Shown: in pieces, positions 1 to 10,878 of the stretch
Layout: every line of letters begins with the position of its first letter
Position numbering within the stretch: the first letter of the stretch is position 1
Assembly (NCBI RefSeq): GCF_003815875.1
Contig: NZ_CP033924.1
Span: forward strand, 186,001-250,000
Origin: Chryseobacterium lactis
GTDB taxonomy: Bacteria; Bacteroidota; Bacteroidia; Flavobacteriales; Weeksellaceae
Reading direction: 5' to 3'
DNA length: 64,000 nt
Translations under genes and position numbers: made by a program
Notes under the pieces: model-generated
Told to the model about the DNA's origin: nothing
Seen by the model: only the letters and a program-made list of their open reading frames with translations
Database searches by the model: none

Positions 1-27
1 TTTTAACAATTCAAAAATAAGTATATT

Positions 28-1051
28 TACAATTATACAGATCACTTAGGAAATGTACGCTTAAGCTACATGAACGGCGGATCAGGAAATAGAGATCATT
101 GAGGAAAGCAATTACTATCCGTTTGGATTAAAGCATGAAGGGTATAATACTTTGAGCGGGAATGATGCGTATCAGTACAAGTATAATGGGAAAGAGCTGC
201 AAGAGACGGGAATGTATGATTATGGAGCGAGAATGTATATGCCGGACTTGGGAAGATGGGGCGTGGTGGATCCGTTGGCTGAAAAGATGACAAGGCATAG
301 TCCTTATAACTATGCATTTAATAACCCAATAAGATTTATTGATCCTGATGGACGAGAACCATTTAATGAGTATGATAAGAATGGCAAGATGATTAGTAAT
401 TTAGGTGGAAATAAAATAGATTTTTACCATCAAAGAAATGGAGACACTAAAGTAGTTAGTCGACAAACTGGAGCTTCAAATATTATTAAAGGCGGAGAAT
501 CTATTATTAGTGGTTATACTCATAGAGGAAAAGATGTAGGATGGGGAACTATAACAGGTGAATATCTTGGAGGAAGTGGACCTGCTCGCAGTCTATTTAG
601 TGATTTTAATGATTCTAATGATGGACCTGTTGCTTCTCTAAATAAGGTATCGTCTCCATATTCTTCTTTAGCAAGACAGGATGTACTAAATTCAAAAAAT
701 TCAAAAGGAGTTGTCAAAATGAATTATCTTCAAGCTAACCCCATAACAGCAAATTTTGATATGTATGAGCAAATGTGGGGAAGATCAAATGTATCTTGGT
801 ATAAATTAGCAGATGAGACACTTTTCTTAATGACTGATTCTAAGTCACAAGAATCATTGTTTTATAGATTACCAGTAAATAATTTTGAAAGAACCGATGG
901 GAAGGTAAATAGCTTTGGAAATACATATCAGAATTATATATGGACTGAAAGCAATTCCGAAGTTCAACAAAAAGCAGTCAACCCAACCTTAAAGAACGTT
1001 TTTAAACAAGCTATAACACCGCCATCTACATTAACAAAACCTAGATTCTAA
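28..1051 (+). pseudogene. Broken Rhs/YD-repeat C-terminal tip with variable cargo domain
   Basis: From about 28 the frame reads YTDHLGNVRLSY, a standard Rhs/YD-repeat segment, and meets a TGA at 100-102. The next conserved segment ([16 protein letters not shown]) lies in another frame from about 92, so there is a one-base shift near 84-92. A TAA at 4-6 also blocks the first frame upstream. The second frame stays open to 1051, with an internal ATG at 152. It carries the Rhs core hallmark ([16 protein letters not shown], then DPLAEK and FIDPDGREP) and about 230 residues of variable C-terminal sequence. In intact polymorphic toxins this position holds the toxin domain after autoproteolytic release. 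I do not recognise the cargo fold. A 299-residue product from ATG 152 is possible, but it would lack the Rhs shell. Most likely a displaced Rhs tip left by recombination. Confidence 0.75.
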
Positions 1052-1076
1052 ATTGAACATCTTAAATTTAATAAAT

Positions 1077-1481
1077 ATGAAAAAAAGTATAAGTTTAATT
1101 TTATTACCTTTTTTATTTTCGTGCCAAAATATTAGTAATGAAGATATATATGGGAAATATTCACCCATATCATACAAGAATACATATGACACTCTAACAA
1201 TTAAAAAGGATGGAATGTATAACAGAGTGATTTACAATATAAAGGGGAAGGAATTATTGAATTACAATTCGAAATATAAATTAGATGGTTCTTCAATAAA
1301 GTTTTCTGATTTTTATTTAAATTTAGATAAAGATTTAATTGCCTTTCCAGAAGATGTGAATGATATCGATATGACCTATACTACTTTTTTTGAAAAAAAA
1401 GATGAGAATATTGTACTTTGCTTCGGTTACCACAACGGGGAGAATTGTTATAAAAAGATTATAGAATTAAAAAAACACTGA
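1077..1481 (+). CDS. Small lipoprotein, possible partner/immunity gene of the Rhs tip
   Basis: Predicted 134-residue lipoprotein. The frame is open from a TTG at 1053, but ATG 1077 directly precedes a proper signal (MKKSISLILLPFLFSC) with a lipobox Cys at about residue 16, so I start there. The mature part has spaced aromatic and charged residues like a small beta-rich domain (GKYSPISYKNTYDTLTIKKDG), resembling generic Bacteroidota lipocalin-like lipoproteins. It starts 25 bp after the Rhs tip, where immunity genes normally sit. The immunity role is inferred from position only, and no family was recognised. A strong hairpin follows at 1574-1606. Confidence 0.6.
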   Translation: MKKSISLILLPFLFSCQNISNEDIYGKYSPISYKNTYDTLTIKKDGMYNRVIYNIKGKELLNYNSKYKLDGSSIKFSDFYLNLDKDLIAFPEDVNDIDMTYTTFFEKKDENIVLCFGYHNGENCYKKIIELKKH

Positions 1482-1573
1482 GCAAAGTCCCCTCTAGTGT
1501 GAGTGCCTCGTTCGTTCTCACTATAAACAAAATAGATTTGTTCTTTAGCAGACTTTGGTAGCTTACCCCCCGC

Positions 1574-1606
1574 TGCCACACGAATCCTTTCGTGTGGCAT
1601 TTTTTT
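1574..1606 (+). terminator. Rho-independent terminator
   Basis: Perfect 10-bp arms TGCCACACGA/TCGTGTGGCA with a 6-nt loop, followed by seven T. Closes the Rhs-tip/lipoprotein unit. Confidence 0.85.
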
Positions 1607-1688
1607 AATAATTACTTCCCATAAGCTCCCTCCTTTTCTATCTTTACCTACGATAAGTTGAAAATAACATTGCAATTAATTATAAACT

Positions 1689-1946
1689 ATGACAGAATTA
1701 GAGTTAAAAAATATTCTTGAAATATGCAATAAAGCAACCGCTTCTCCCTGGACTTCTTATATTGAAGGTAGAGATTTTAATTCAGGTTCCAGTTTTATCA
1801 TGACGGGTAAAGAGGAGGACAGAGACTATAACATAGAGTTTACAAACATAAAACCCGAGGATCAGGATTTTATTGCGATGGCAAGGAATATGATCCCTTT
1901 ATTAATTGATGAAATTATGAAGCTGAAGTCAGAAAAGCAATCGTAG
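1689..1946 (+). CDS. Small conserved hypothetical protein, phage-type 'SPW...DFIAMAR' family
   Basis: 85 residues, no signal peptide or membrane segment. The order N-terminal helix, 'TASPW', short beta region, then 'DQDFIAMARNMIPLLIDEI' matches a layout I know from many small phage and accessory-region proteins (A-T-P-G-P-W ... D-x-x-F-I-A-x-A-R-x-x-I-P-x-L-L). No biochemical function is known to me for that group. It lies alone between the Rhs remnant and an opposite-strand gene, which fits an accessory island. It could also be an orphan immunity-type protein. Coding looks real because the motif is conserved; the function is unknown. Confidence 0.6.
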   Translation: MTELELKNILEICNKATASPWTSYIEGRDFNSGSSFIMTGKEEDRDYNIEFTNIKPEDQDFIAMARNMIPLLIDEIMKLKSEKQS

Positions 1947-1984
1947 TTATCAGGAAATACATATTGTAATTTAGCAGATAAATT

Positions 1985-2503
1985 TCACTCAGAATCTGAA
2001 ATTACAGGCAATGCCAGTTGTAAAGAATCGATATAATCGTTATCAAAATAAATGGCTCTTATTTCTTTAAATAAAAAACTTTCTACGCCCAGCCACTTGG
2101 CATTCCAACTGAATAAATGAACTTTAATTGAATGTTCCCGGACAAGATTGATCTTACCAATGTAGCATTTATCCGGATTTTTAAGTTCCAGTTTAATCAT
2201 CTTCTTTTTAAACTGTAGATCCAATAGTAAATTTACGTGACTATCTATATTGAGACTGGGGCTTTCTCCATCAATACTCCCTTTTAATCTCATTATATTT
2301 TCTTTAAAACCACTATCATCCGGTATTTCAACCTGATTAATATATCTTCGATTGATCAGTACAAAGCCATCCATTACATAGTCAACAGCAATATATTTTA
2401 AATAATACCAATCCTCCGATACATCAATCACTATTCCCTCAAGGAGGGCTTTATTTTTTAATCTAATGGAAACGACTCTGTTGATGAGTTCTTTGGTATG
2501 CAT
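1985..2503 (-). CDS. Hypothetical protein with two Sm-like beta-barrel-type halves
   Basis: 172 residues, apparently cytoplasmic. Residues about 5-58 (VVSIRLKNKALLEGIVIDV...YLKYIAVDYVMDGFVLI) alternate short beta strands with a central Gly-Ile-Val, which looks like an LSm/Hfq-type or small SH3-like barrel. Residues about 98-160 (KLELKNPDKCYIGKINLV...IKVHLFSW) look like a second, diverged copy. This is a pattern reading, not a family match. The start ATG gives MHTKELINR. The gene lies on its own between the accessory genes and a palindromic repeat. Function unknown; a structural RNA- or peptide-binding role is only a guess. Confidence 0.55.
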   Translation of the reverse strand: MHTKELINRVVSIRLKNKALLEGIVIDVSEDWYYLKYIAVDYVMDGFVLINRRYINQVEIPDDSGFKENIMRLKGSIDGESPSLNIDSHVNLLLDLQFKKKMIKLELKNPDKCYIGKINLVREHSIKVHLFSWNAKWLGVESFLFKEIRAIYFDNDYIDSLQLALPVISDSE

Positions 2504-2609
2504 AGCTGATTTGTTTTAATTGCCAAGATACTCAAAAAACAAAGACAGCATCACTGCTGTCTTCATTAGTATTTTTCTTTATGGAGACTATATATAATTT
2601 TACAGCATT

Positions 2610-2703
2610 GTCATTCTGACGAAGGAAGAATCTCATATATGGCAGATTCTTCATTTCACTTCTGAACTACGTTCGCAAACCTTCAGTTTGTATTCAGAAT
2701 GAC
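2610..2703. repeat. Nested palindromic intergenic repeat
   Basis: Outer arms GTCATTCTGA (2610-2619) and TCAGAATGAC (2694-2703) are perfect inverted copies. Inner arms GAAGAATCT (2625-2633) and AGATTCTTC (2644-2652) form a second stem. The 'GTCATTCTGA...GAAGAATCT' word is familiar from dispersed REP-like elements in Chryseobacterium genomes. A decayed relative ('GAGATTTCTCCCTCGTCGA', then 'AATGACA') lies near 6490-6515. It sits downstream of katG and could also terminate transcription. Confidence 0.65.
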
Positions 2704-2767
2704 AGAGGCATAATAACTAAGACATCAGTATTACTATAAAATTGCATATAATCACCTTCTTTATATG

Positions 2768-5575
<2,808 letters not shown>

Positions 5576-6043
5576 ATGAAAAAAGTATTAGTTATCATTC
5601 TCGTGGCATTCATTATGATCCAGTTTTTCCCGATTGACAAAACCAATCCGGCACCTACTCCCGGAATGGACTTTCTGAAAATAAAAAAAACGCCGGATCC
5701 TATTGCCAGGATTATCCGGGCTTCATGCTACGATTGTCATTCCAATGAAACAAAATATCCGTGGTATTCCAATATTGCACCCCCTTCATGGTTTTTGAAA
5801 AACCATATTAATGAAGGCAGGAAACATCTTAATTTTTCTACCTTTGCAGTATATGAACCTAAAAGGCAACTTGATAAACTGAAAGAATGTATAGAAATGG
5901 TTGAGAAAAAAGAAATGCCGCTGGAATCTTATTATCTGGGACATCAGGATGCCAAACTAACGGACGATCAGCGCGCTCAACTTATCAAATACTTCAAAAT
6001 GGCAAAAGAAGATACTGAAAGGGGAATTATGTTCAATAAATAG
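5576..6043 (+). CDS. Haem-binding domain protein (membrane-anchored mono-haem cytochrome-like)
   Basis: 155 residues. An uncleaved-looking N-terminal hydrophobic segment (residues 2-20) should anchor it in the inner membrane with the rest in the periplasm. The c-type haem motif CYDCH is at residues 51-55, followed by 'SNETKYPWYSNIAPPSWFL', which is typical of the Bacteroidota haem-binding domain family (Haem_bd, PF14376). The C-terminal half has 'KLTDDQRAQLIKYF', a helix also common in that family. Likely an electron carrier or haem sensor; no redox partner is evident. The following gene starts 5 bp downstream, so the two form an operon. Confidence 0.8.
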   Translation: MKKVLVIILVAFIMIQFFPIDKTNPAPTPGMDFLKIKKTPDPIARIIRASCYDCHSNETKYPWYSNIAPPSWFLKNHINEGRKHLNFSTFAVYEPKRQLDKLKECIEMVEKKEMPLESYYLGHQDAKLTDDQRAQLIKYFKMAKEDTERGIMFNK

Positions 6044-6048
6044 AAATC

Positions 6049-6459
6049 ATGGAAGATTGGAAGAACAAGCATATTGTATTTTTTGACGGAGACTGCGGAG
6101 TTTGTAATTTCTGGGTGCAATGGATTCTGGAGAAAGATAAGAATGATCAATTTATGTTTGCTTCATTGCAATCTGATTTCGGACAGCAATTTTTGTCTGA
6201 AAGAGGATTGGAAACAAAAGAGTTTAATACGATGTACCTTTGGAAACCTCAGCACTACTATTTCATCAAATCAAGAGCTGTACTGAAGATTGCAGATTTA
6301 TTAGGCGGAATCTACAAACTTTCTTTTGTGGGAAAGATTCTCCCTTCATTTTTAAGCGATAAAGTATATGATCTTATTTCCAGAAACAGAATGAAACTGG
6401 CGAATCAGAAATGCTACTTGCCGGATCAGCAGCAAAAGAAGAAGTTTATTCAGGTATAA
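6049..6459 (+). CDS. DCC-family (DUF393) thiol-disulfide oxidoreductase-like protein
   Basis: 136 residues. It begins with a beta strand running into DGDCGVCNFWVQW, the DxxCxxC signature of the DCC/DUF393 family (Asp13, Cys16, Cys19). The thioredoxin-like family is often annotated as thiol-disulfide oxidoreductase, but its substrates are poorly known. Also typical are 'SRAVLKIADLLGG' and the C-terminal 'VYDLISRNRMKL'. Length is normal (about 130). It is cytoplasmic and translationally close to the upstream haem-binding protein, which hints at a shared redox role. Confidence 0.85.
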   Translation: MEDWKNKHIVFFDGDCGVCNFWVQWILEKDKNDQFMFASLQSDFGQQFLSERGLETKEFNTMYLWKPQHYYFIKSRAVLKIADLLGGIYKLSFVGKILPSFLSDKVYDLISRNRMKLANQKCYLPDQQQKKKFIQV

Positions 6460-6551
6460 AGAATGTCAAGTTTTTTGAAGAATCTATCATGAGATTTCTC
6501 CCTCGTCGAAATGACAAAGATTGGGTAATAAGGGGGTATTTACGATCTCAC

Positions 6552-6593
6552 TATCAATCATCTATTATCAATCATCTATTATCAACCATCCAT
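6552..6593. repeat. Three tandem 14-bp repeats
   Basis: Two exact copies of TATCAATCATCTAT followed by one with two changes (TATCAACCATCCAT). Lies between the convergent DCC-family and amylase genes. No coding role seen. Confidence 0.85.
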
Positions 6594-6606
6594 CATCCTT
6601 TCTTGC

Positions 6607-8046
6607 TTATAAATTCAACGACCATATCGAATAACTATTTGGGGGACACTGGATTTTCACCCACTTATCACCTTGCGTCGTCGGATACCAGCTTGAACTT
6701 CCTGTAAAATCTTTGATCTGCTGGCTGCTCCAGTTGGTTTCAATCCATCTTTCCTGCCAGCTTGAAGAGGTATTAATATACACTACCAAACCCGGATTTC
6801 CGTTGTAGCCGTTACGTCTTGCAATATATTCGTCATTATCGGTGTATAAAATAGAGGTTGTTCCGGTCGCTTTGTTGTTGTGAATCCAGATCAGATTATT
6901 CATTCTATCTTTGTTCAGCCATTCTTCATAATCTCTGTAAAAAATTGTCGGATATCCTTCATGGGTTAAGATATAGGCATAGGCCGGCATTTTATTATTG
7001 ATAATATCTGTATCATGATTGGCAACAAATGTTACGGCTTTGTATGGATTTCTTTTCCACATCATATCATCGTTTAATACATTTAAATTGCCATTATCAA
7101 AGGCTTCATCCATTTTATAGTAAGCGGCAAAATCAAATACGGAACTGTTTGCATTATTCGCCCATGATTCCAGTGTATTGACATTAGAATCCCATAATTC
7201 TCCGACAGAAAACCCACCTACTTTAGAATTCCAGGTATTGACTACCCAAGGCCCAAAACCTTTCACGTAATCAAATCTCCAGCCGTCGAACTTCATCACA
7301 TTTTTATAGTATTTTCCTACTGAATCATCTCTTCCCCACAGCCAGTCTTGTACATGCGGATTGGCGTGACAGAGATCCGGAAATCCTCCAAAGGAACCCT
7401 CATCATTATTCCCGTAGGCATTTTTATAAAAGTCATTGTAAGTTCTTTGAAATTTTCCTGAAGCAATTCCTGAAAAATCAGTCCAGGTATTGGTTCCTGT
7501 ATATGGATTTGCTTCAGATTGGCCTCCGCTATTATGATTGATCACAATATCGGCATACACCTGCATATTTTCAGCATGTGCTTTTGTAATGAAGGCTTCC
7601 AGCTCTGTTCTGGATCCGAAACGGGTTTCTATACTTCCATTTTGATTAAAATTTCCAAAATCATAATAATCGGTTGGATCATATCCCATGGATAAGGCTC
7701 CATTCTGGGCTTTTGAAGCCGGTGGAAGCCATACCGCTCCAATACCGGCATTGGACCATGCGGTTACTTTATCTTTAATGGTATTCCACCAGGTTCCACC
7801 TTCAGGGACATCCCAGTAAAACCCCTGCATTAAAACTCCGCCACCAGGACCAGCTACAAATTTCCCTGATATCGATCCCGATCCTTTTCCTGTACTGAAT
7901 GGTCTCCCATCATGATTCGTCACGTTCACAATTTTATCATGAACTTCCAATTGTTGCGGAGACTTATTGAGTATTTCATCATTACCCTGACAAGAGGTAA
8001 CCAGTGCTAAAGCTGCTACAGGAAGAAGAAAATATATTTTTTTCAT
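6607..8046 (-). CDS. Secreted GH13 alpha-amylase, archaeal (Pyrococcus/Thermococcus) type lipoprotein
   Basis: 479 residues. Lipoprotein signal MKKIYFLLPVAALALVTSC with the lipid-attached Cys at 19, so probably a surface or periplasmic endo-acting starch hydrolase. The GH13 barrel starts near residue 70 (VLMQGFYWDVPEGGTWW). Catalytic residues are visible: nucleophile Asp259 (GWRFDYVKG), acid/base Glu283 (VGELWD) and transition-state Asp345 (FVANHDTDII). From memory, long stretches follow hyperthermophilic archaeal amylases almost word for word (FDFAAYYKMDEAFDN, PTIFYRDYEEWLNKD, NLIWIHNN), which points to subfamily GH13_7. No SusC/SusD genes adjoin it, so it is not in a classical polysaccharide utilisation locus. 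Probably monocistronic. Confidence 0.95.
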   Translation of the reverse strand: MKKIYFLLPVAALALVTSCQGNDEILNKSPQQLEVHDKIVNVTNHDGRPFSTGKGSGSISGKFVAGPGGGVLMQGFYWDVPEGGTWWNTIKDKVTAWSNAGIGAVWLPPASKAQNGALSMGYDPTDYYDFGNFNQNGSIETRFGSRTELEAFITKAHAENMQVYADIVINHNSGGQSEANPYTGTNTWTDFSGIASGKFQRTYNDFYKNAYGNNDEGSFGGFPDLCHANPHVQDWLWGRDDSVGKYYKNVMKFDGWRFDYVKGFGPWVVNTWNSKVGGFSVGELWDSNVNTLESWANNANSSVFDFAAYYKMDEAFDNGNLNVLNDDMMWKRNPYKAVTFVANHDTDIINNKMPAYAYILTHEGYPTIFYRDYEEWLNKDRMNNLIWIHNNKATGTTSILYTDNDEYIARRNGYNGNPGLVVYINTSSSWQERWIETNWSSQQIKDFTGSSSWYPTTQGDKWVKIQCPPNSYSIWSLNL

Positions 8047-8220
8047 AGCCTTATTTAATTATGAATCTACTACCCAAGTTACATTTTTATTGAAAACAAA
8101 TTCATTTTTAAGTGAAATATTTTTACTTTTTTCAAAAAATCAATTAAAATAAGTGTCTTACATTTTCATTAAAAAATCATAAATTTTCAAGATTCTCGAA
8201 ACAATTTTTCTTTTAATGCA

Positions 8221-8228
8221 TATATTTG
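8221..8228 (+). promoter_or_regulatory. TATATTTG promoter box, possibly leaderless start of DUF4290-murA
   Basis: TAnnTTTG box ending 7 nt before ATG 8235. With the usual 4-6 nt from box to start point, transcription would begin at or next to the start codon. No good TTG -33 element is seen. Confidence 0.5.
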
Positions 8229-8234
8229 CATACT

Positions 8235-8900
8235 ATGGAATACAATACCCAAAAAACTCAGCTTCATATGCCGGAATACGGCAGAATTATACAACAGTTG
8301 GTTGAGCGCTGTAAAGAACTTTCTTCTAAAGAGGAAAGGAACGAAATGGCTATGGCCATTATCGATTTTATGGGTCAGAGAAACCCACAACTTCGGGACG
8401 AAGAAAATTATAAACATAAACTTTGGGATCATCTTTTTATTCTGGCAGAGTATGATTTGGATGTAGAATCTCCTTATCCTTTTCCTACCATGGAGCAACT
8501 GGCAGAAAAACCAAAAAGAATGGAATATCCAAAACTTCAAGGTGACTTTAAGTTTTACGGAAAAAGTATTCTTCAATTAATAGAAAAAGCAATTGAACTG
8601 GAGCCGGGCGACGAGAAAGAAGCCCTGATCGAAGTAATTGCCAATAATATGAAGAAATCTTATAATGTATATAATAAGGAACACGTAACAGATGATGTCA
8701 TCTTCCGTCATCTGAAGGAATTATCTGAAAACAGACTGGACCTTACGGGAATTGATTCGCTTGAAAAAAGTAAGATTTACTATACCAGCAATAACAACCG
8801 AAGCAATAACAATAATAACAACCGTAATAACAACAACAGCAATAACAAAAATCAAACAAACAAAAAAAGGCATAACAATAATCATAAAAACAGAAAGTAA
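8235..8900 (+). CDS. DUF4290 domain-containing protein
   Basis: 221 residues. ATG 8235 (MEYNTQKTQLHMPEYGRIIQ) is the family's usual start; an in-frame TTG at 8226 lies within the promoter box and is rejected. DUF4290 proteins are conserved in Bacteroidota and usually sit directly before murA, as here. Their function is unknown to me. The globular part (to about residue 180) is helical and acidic. The C-terminus is a low-complexity Asn tail (about 35 residues of N with R, K, S, H) that looks disordered and could bind nucleic acid or a partner. Its stop TAA overlaps the murA ATG (TAATG), implying translational coupling to cell-wall synthesis. Confidence 0.9.
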   Translation: MEYNTQKTQLHMPEYGRIIQQLVERCKELSSKEERNEMAMAIIDFMGQRNPQLRDEENYKHKLWDHLFILAEYDLDVESPYPFPTMEQLAEKPKRMEYPKLQGDFKFYGKSILQLIEKAIELEPGDEKEALIEVIANNMKKSYNVYNKEHVTDDVIFRHLKELSENRLDLTGIDSLEKSKIYYTSNNNRSNNNNNNRNNNNSNNKNQTNKKRHNNNHKNRK

Positions 8901-10207
8901 TGAGTGGAACGTTTCAGATAAGAGGAGGGAAAAAACTGCAGGGTGAAATTACTCCACAAGGAGCCAAAAATGAGGCTTTACAAATTCTATGTGCGGTTTT
9001 ATTAACTGACGAAGAGGTAAGAATTAAAAACATACCGGATATTCACGATGTCAACAGACTGATTGAAATTCTGGGTGACTTCGGAGTAAAGGTTACTAAA
9101 AACGGACAGGGAGATTATACTTTCAAAGCGGATAAAGTTAATTTTGATTATATAAAATCCAACGAATTCAAAAAAGACGGTGCCAAATTACGCGGTTCGA
9201 TTATGTTGATGGGTCCGATGTTAGCTCGTTATGGAGAAGCTTATATGCCAACTCCCGGAGGTGATAAAATCGGAAGAAGAAGACTGGATACTCACTTTCA
9301 GGGATTAGTAGAACTGGGTGCTGAATTCAATTATGATGAAGAGGAATATTTTTATTCTTTAAAAGCAAAAGAGCTTAGAGGAAAATTCATCTTGCTGGAA
9401 GAAGCTTCTGTAACCGGAACTGCAAATATCGTAATGGCTGCTGCATTAGCCAAAGGAAAAACAAGAATCTACAATGCGGCATGTGAGCCTTATCTTCAGC
9501 AATTGTGTAAAATGCTAAACAGAATGGGGGCCAATATCTCAGGAATCGGATCTAACCTTCTGACGATTGAAGGAGTTGATTATTTGAGAGGAACTGAGCA
9601 TACGATGCTTCCCGATATGGTAGAAATAGGATCATGGATTGGTCTTGCCGCCATGACAAAATCTGAAATTACCATCAAAAATGTAAACTGGAACCAATTA
9701 GGAGTTATTCCAAATACATTCAGAAAATTAGGAATCGAGCTTGAGCAAAGAGGTGATGATATTTACATTCCTGCTCAGGATCATTATAGAATTCAGAAAT
9801 TTATTGACGGTTCAATCCTTACTATTTCGGATGCTCCGTGGCCGGGATTCACTCCGGATTTATTATCTATTATTCTGGTAGTAGCTACTCAGGCGAAAGG
9901 AAGTATTCTGGTTCATCAGAAAATGTTTGAATCCAGATTATTCTTTGTAGATAAATTAATTGATATGGGAGCTCAGATCATTTTATGTGATCCACACAGA
10001 GCAACTGTCATCGGATTAAACCAGGAAGCACCGTTACGAGGAACGACCATGGTTTCCCCGGATATCAGAGCTGGAAATGCACTGTTGATCGCTGCTCTTT
10101 CTGCAGAAGGAAAATCAATTATCCACAATATCGAGCAAATCGACAGAGGATATGAAAATATCGATGGAAGACTAAGAGCCATTGGTGCAGATATTGAAAG
10201 AATTTAA
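8900..10207 (+). CDS. murA: UDP-N-acetylglucosamine 1-carboxyvinyltransferase MurA, Cys-to-Asp variant
   Basis: 435 residues, normal length. Transfers enolpyruvate from PEP to UDP-GlcNAc, the first committed step of peptidoglycan synthesis, in the cytoplasm. The EPSP-synthase-like inverse alpha-beta barrel is recognisable: Lys23-Asn24 in 'GAKNEALQIL', the substrate Asp in 'FTPDLLSI', and the C-terminal 'IDRGYENIDGRLRAIGADIERI'. The catalytic loop reads PGGDKIGRRRLDTH, so residue 122 is Asp (codon 9263-9265) where E. coli has Cys115. Asp here is known from fosfomycin-insensitive MurA of mycobacteria and chlamydiae; it keeps activity but cannot be alkylated. Overlaps the DUF4290 stop by one base. 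A terminator follows at 10230-10258. Confidence 0.97.
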   Translation: MSGTFQIRGGKKLQGEITPQGAKNEALQILCAVLLTDEEVRIKNIPDIHDVNRLIEILGDFGVKVTKNGQGDYTFKADKVNFDYIKSNEFKKDGAKLRGSIMLMGPMLARYGEAYMPTPGGDKIGRRRLDTHFQGLVELGAEFNYDEEEYFYSLKAKELRGKFILLEEASVTGTANIVMAAALAKGKTRIYNAACEPYLQQLCKMLNRMGANISGIGSNLLTIEGVDYLRGTEHTMLPDMVEIGSWIGLAAMTKSEITIKNVNWNQLGVIPNTFRKLGIELEQRGDDIYIPAQDHYRIQKFIDGSILTISDAPWPGFTPDLLSIILVVATQAKGSILVHQKMFESRLFFVDKLIDMGAQIILCDPHRATVIGLNQEAPLRGTTMVSPDIRAGNALLIAALSAEGKSIIHNIEQIDRGYENIDGRLRAIGADIERI

Positions 10208-10229
10208 AAACTTATTTTTATTACCATAG

Positions 10230-10258
10230 AGCGTTCAGAGTCATCTGAGCGCTTTTTT
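10230..10258 (+). terminator. Terminator of DUF4290-murA
   Basis: Arms AGCGTTCAGA/TCTGAGCGCT with one mismatch and a 4-nt loop, running into six T. Confidence 0.8.
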
Positions 10259-10311
10259 GTTAACCAATCTGTAAAACTTTGTGTAAAATTGATTTTGTTT
10301 GCTTTATAAAC

Positions 10312-10358
10312 CACCCCGTCAAAAATTCTTTGAATTTTTGCCACCCCTCCGGAGGAAT
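10312..10358. repeat. Palindrome flanked by CCACCCC words
   Basis: Perfect 9-bp arms CAAAAATTC/GAATTTTTG (10320-10340) with a 3-nt loop, flanked by 'CCACCCCGT' and 'CCACCCCTCCGGAGG'. The arrangement resembles a dispersed intergenic element of flavobacteria, but this window has only one copy. No gene in the surrounding gap (10208-10505). Confidence 0.45.
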
Positions 10359-10505
10359 GGAATTTTTACATCTTCAACTCGAATATCCACATCAATTTTC
10401 CTTTTTGTAGATTTTATGTTCTAGCCTTACTTTCAATCTGATAAAAAAATAAAAGTGCCCGATCAGAAACCAGACACTTTCGTAATTAAAACTATATGAA
10501 TCTCC

Positions 10506-10817
10506 TTATAAGTACTTTCTGCAGGTATACTCCACTGTTGTACTCAAAAGTTTATTTTTATTCAGATAAAAATCAAGTTGCTGAAAATCTTCTGAATTGA
10601 CATTAATGTATAATTGTACCGTACCAAAACTATATCCGTTCACATATTCCACATTTGCTGATAACACTCTGTGGCAAATCCCGAATTGATTGTAGATGGT
10701 ATTCATTAAATGTTCAAATTTCATTTTGCCATTCAACTCTATTTCCAGAATCAATTCTTTTTTTGGCAGGTTTAATTTATTTTGTAAAACCTGCAGGCTA
10801 GGATTAGGTGTAATCAT
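10506..10817 (-). CDS. Stand-alone NIL-domain protein
   Basis: 103 residues. From residue 21 to the end it looks like a single NIL domain (ferredoxin-like, ACT-like fold): 'ELILEIELNGKMKFEHLMN', 'VLSANVEYVNGYSFGTVQLYI', then an amphipathic helix and 'LSTTVEYTCRK'. NIL domains usually form the C-terminal methionine-sensing part of the MetN ATPase or occur in sulfur/homocysteine enzymes. Here there is no ATPase and no metN neighbour. It may be a small sulfur-metabolite-binding regulator or accessory subunit. It has its own promoter with an overlapping dyad (10879-10929), which suggests nutrient-responsive control. Confidence 0.7.
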   Translation of the reverse strand: MITPNPSLQVLQNKLNLPKKELILEIELNGKMKFEHLMNTIYNQFGICHRVLSANVEYVNGYSFGTVQLYINVNSEDFQQLDFYLNKNKLLSTTVEYTCRKYL

Positions 10818-10878
10818 TGCTAAACATTTTGGGATTAAACATATTCAGATCATATTGCTTTCTGCATCAAATCTGTGA

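Noticed and set aside
1448..1675. 75-residue leftward ORF after the Rhs/lipoprotein unit
   Set aside because: It runs through a strong rho-independent terminator and the lipoprotein 3' end; no family resemblance.
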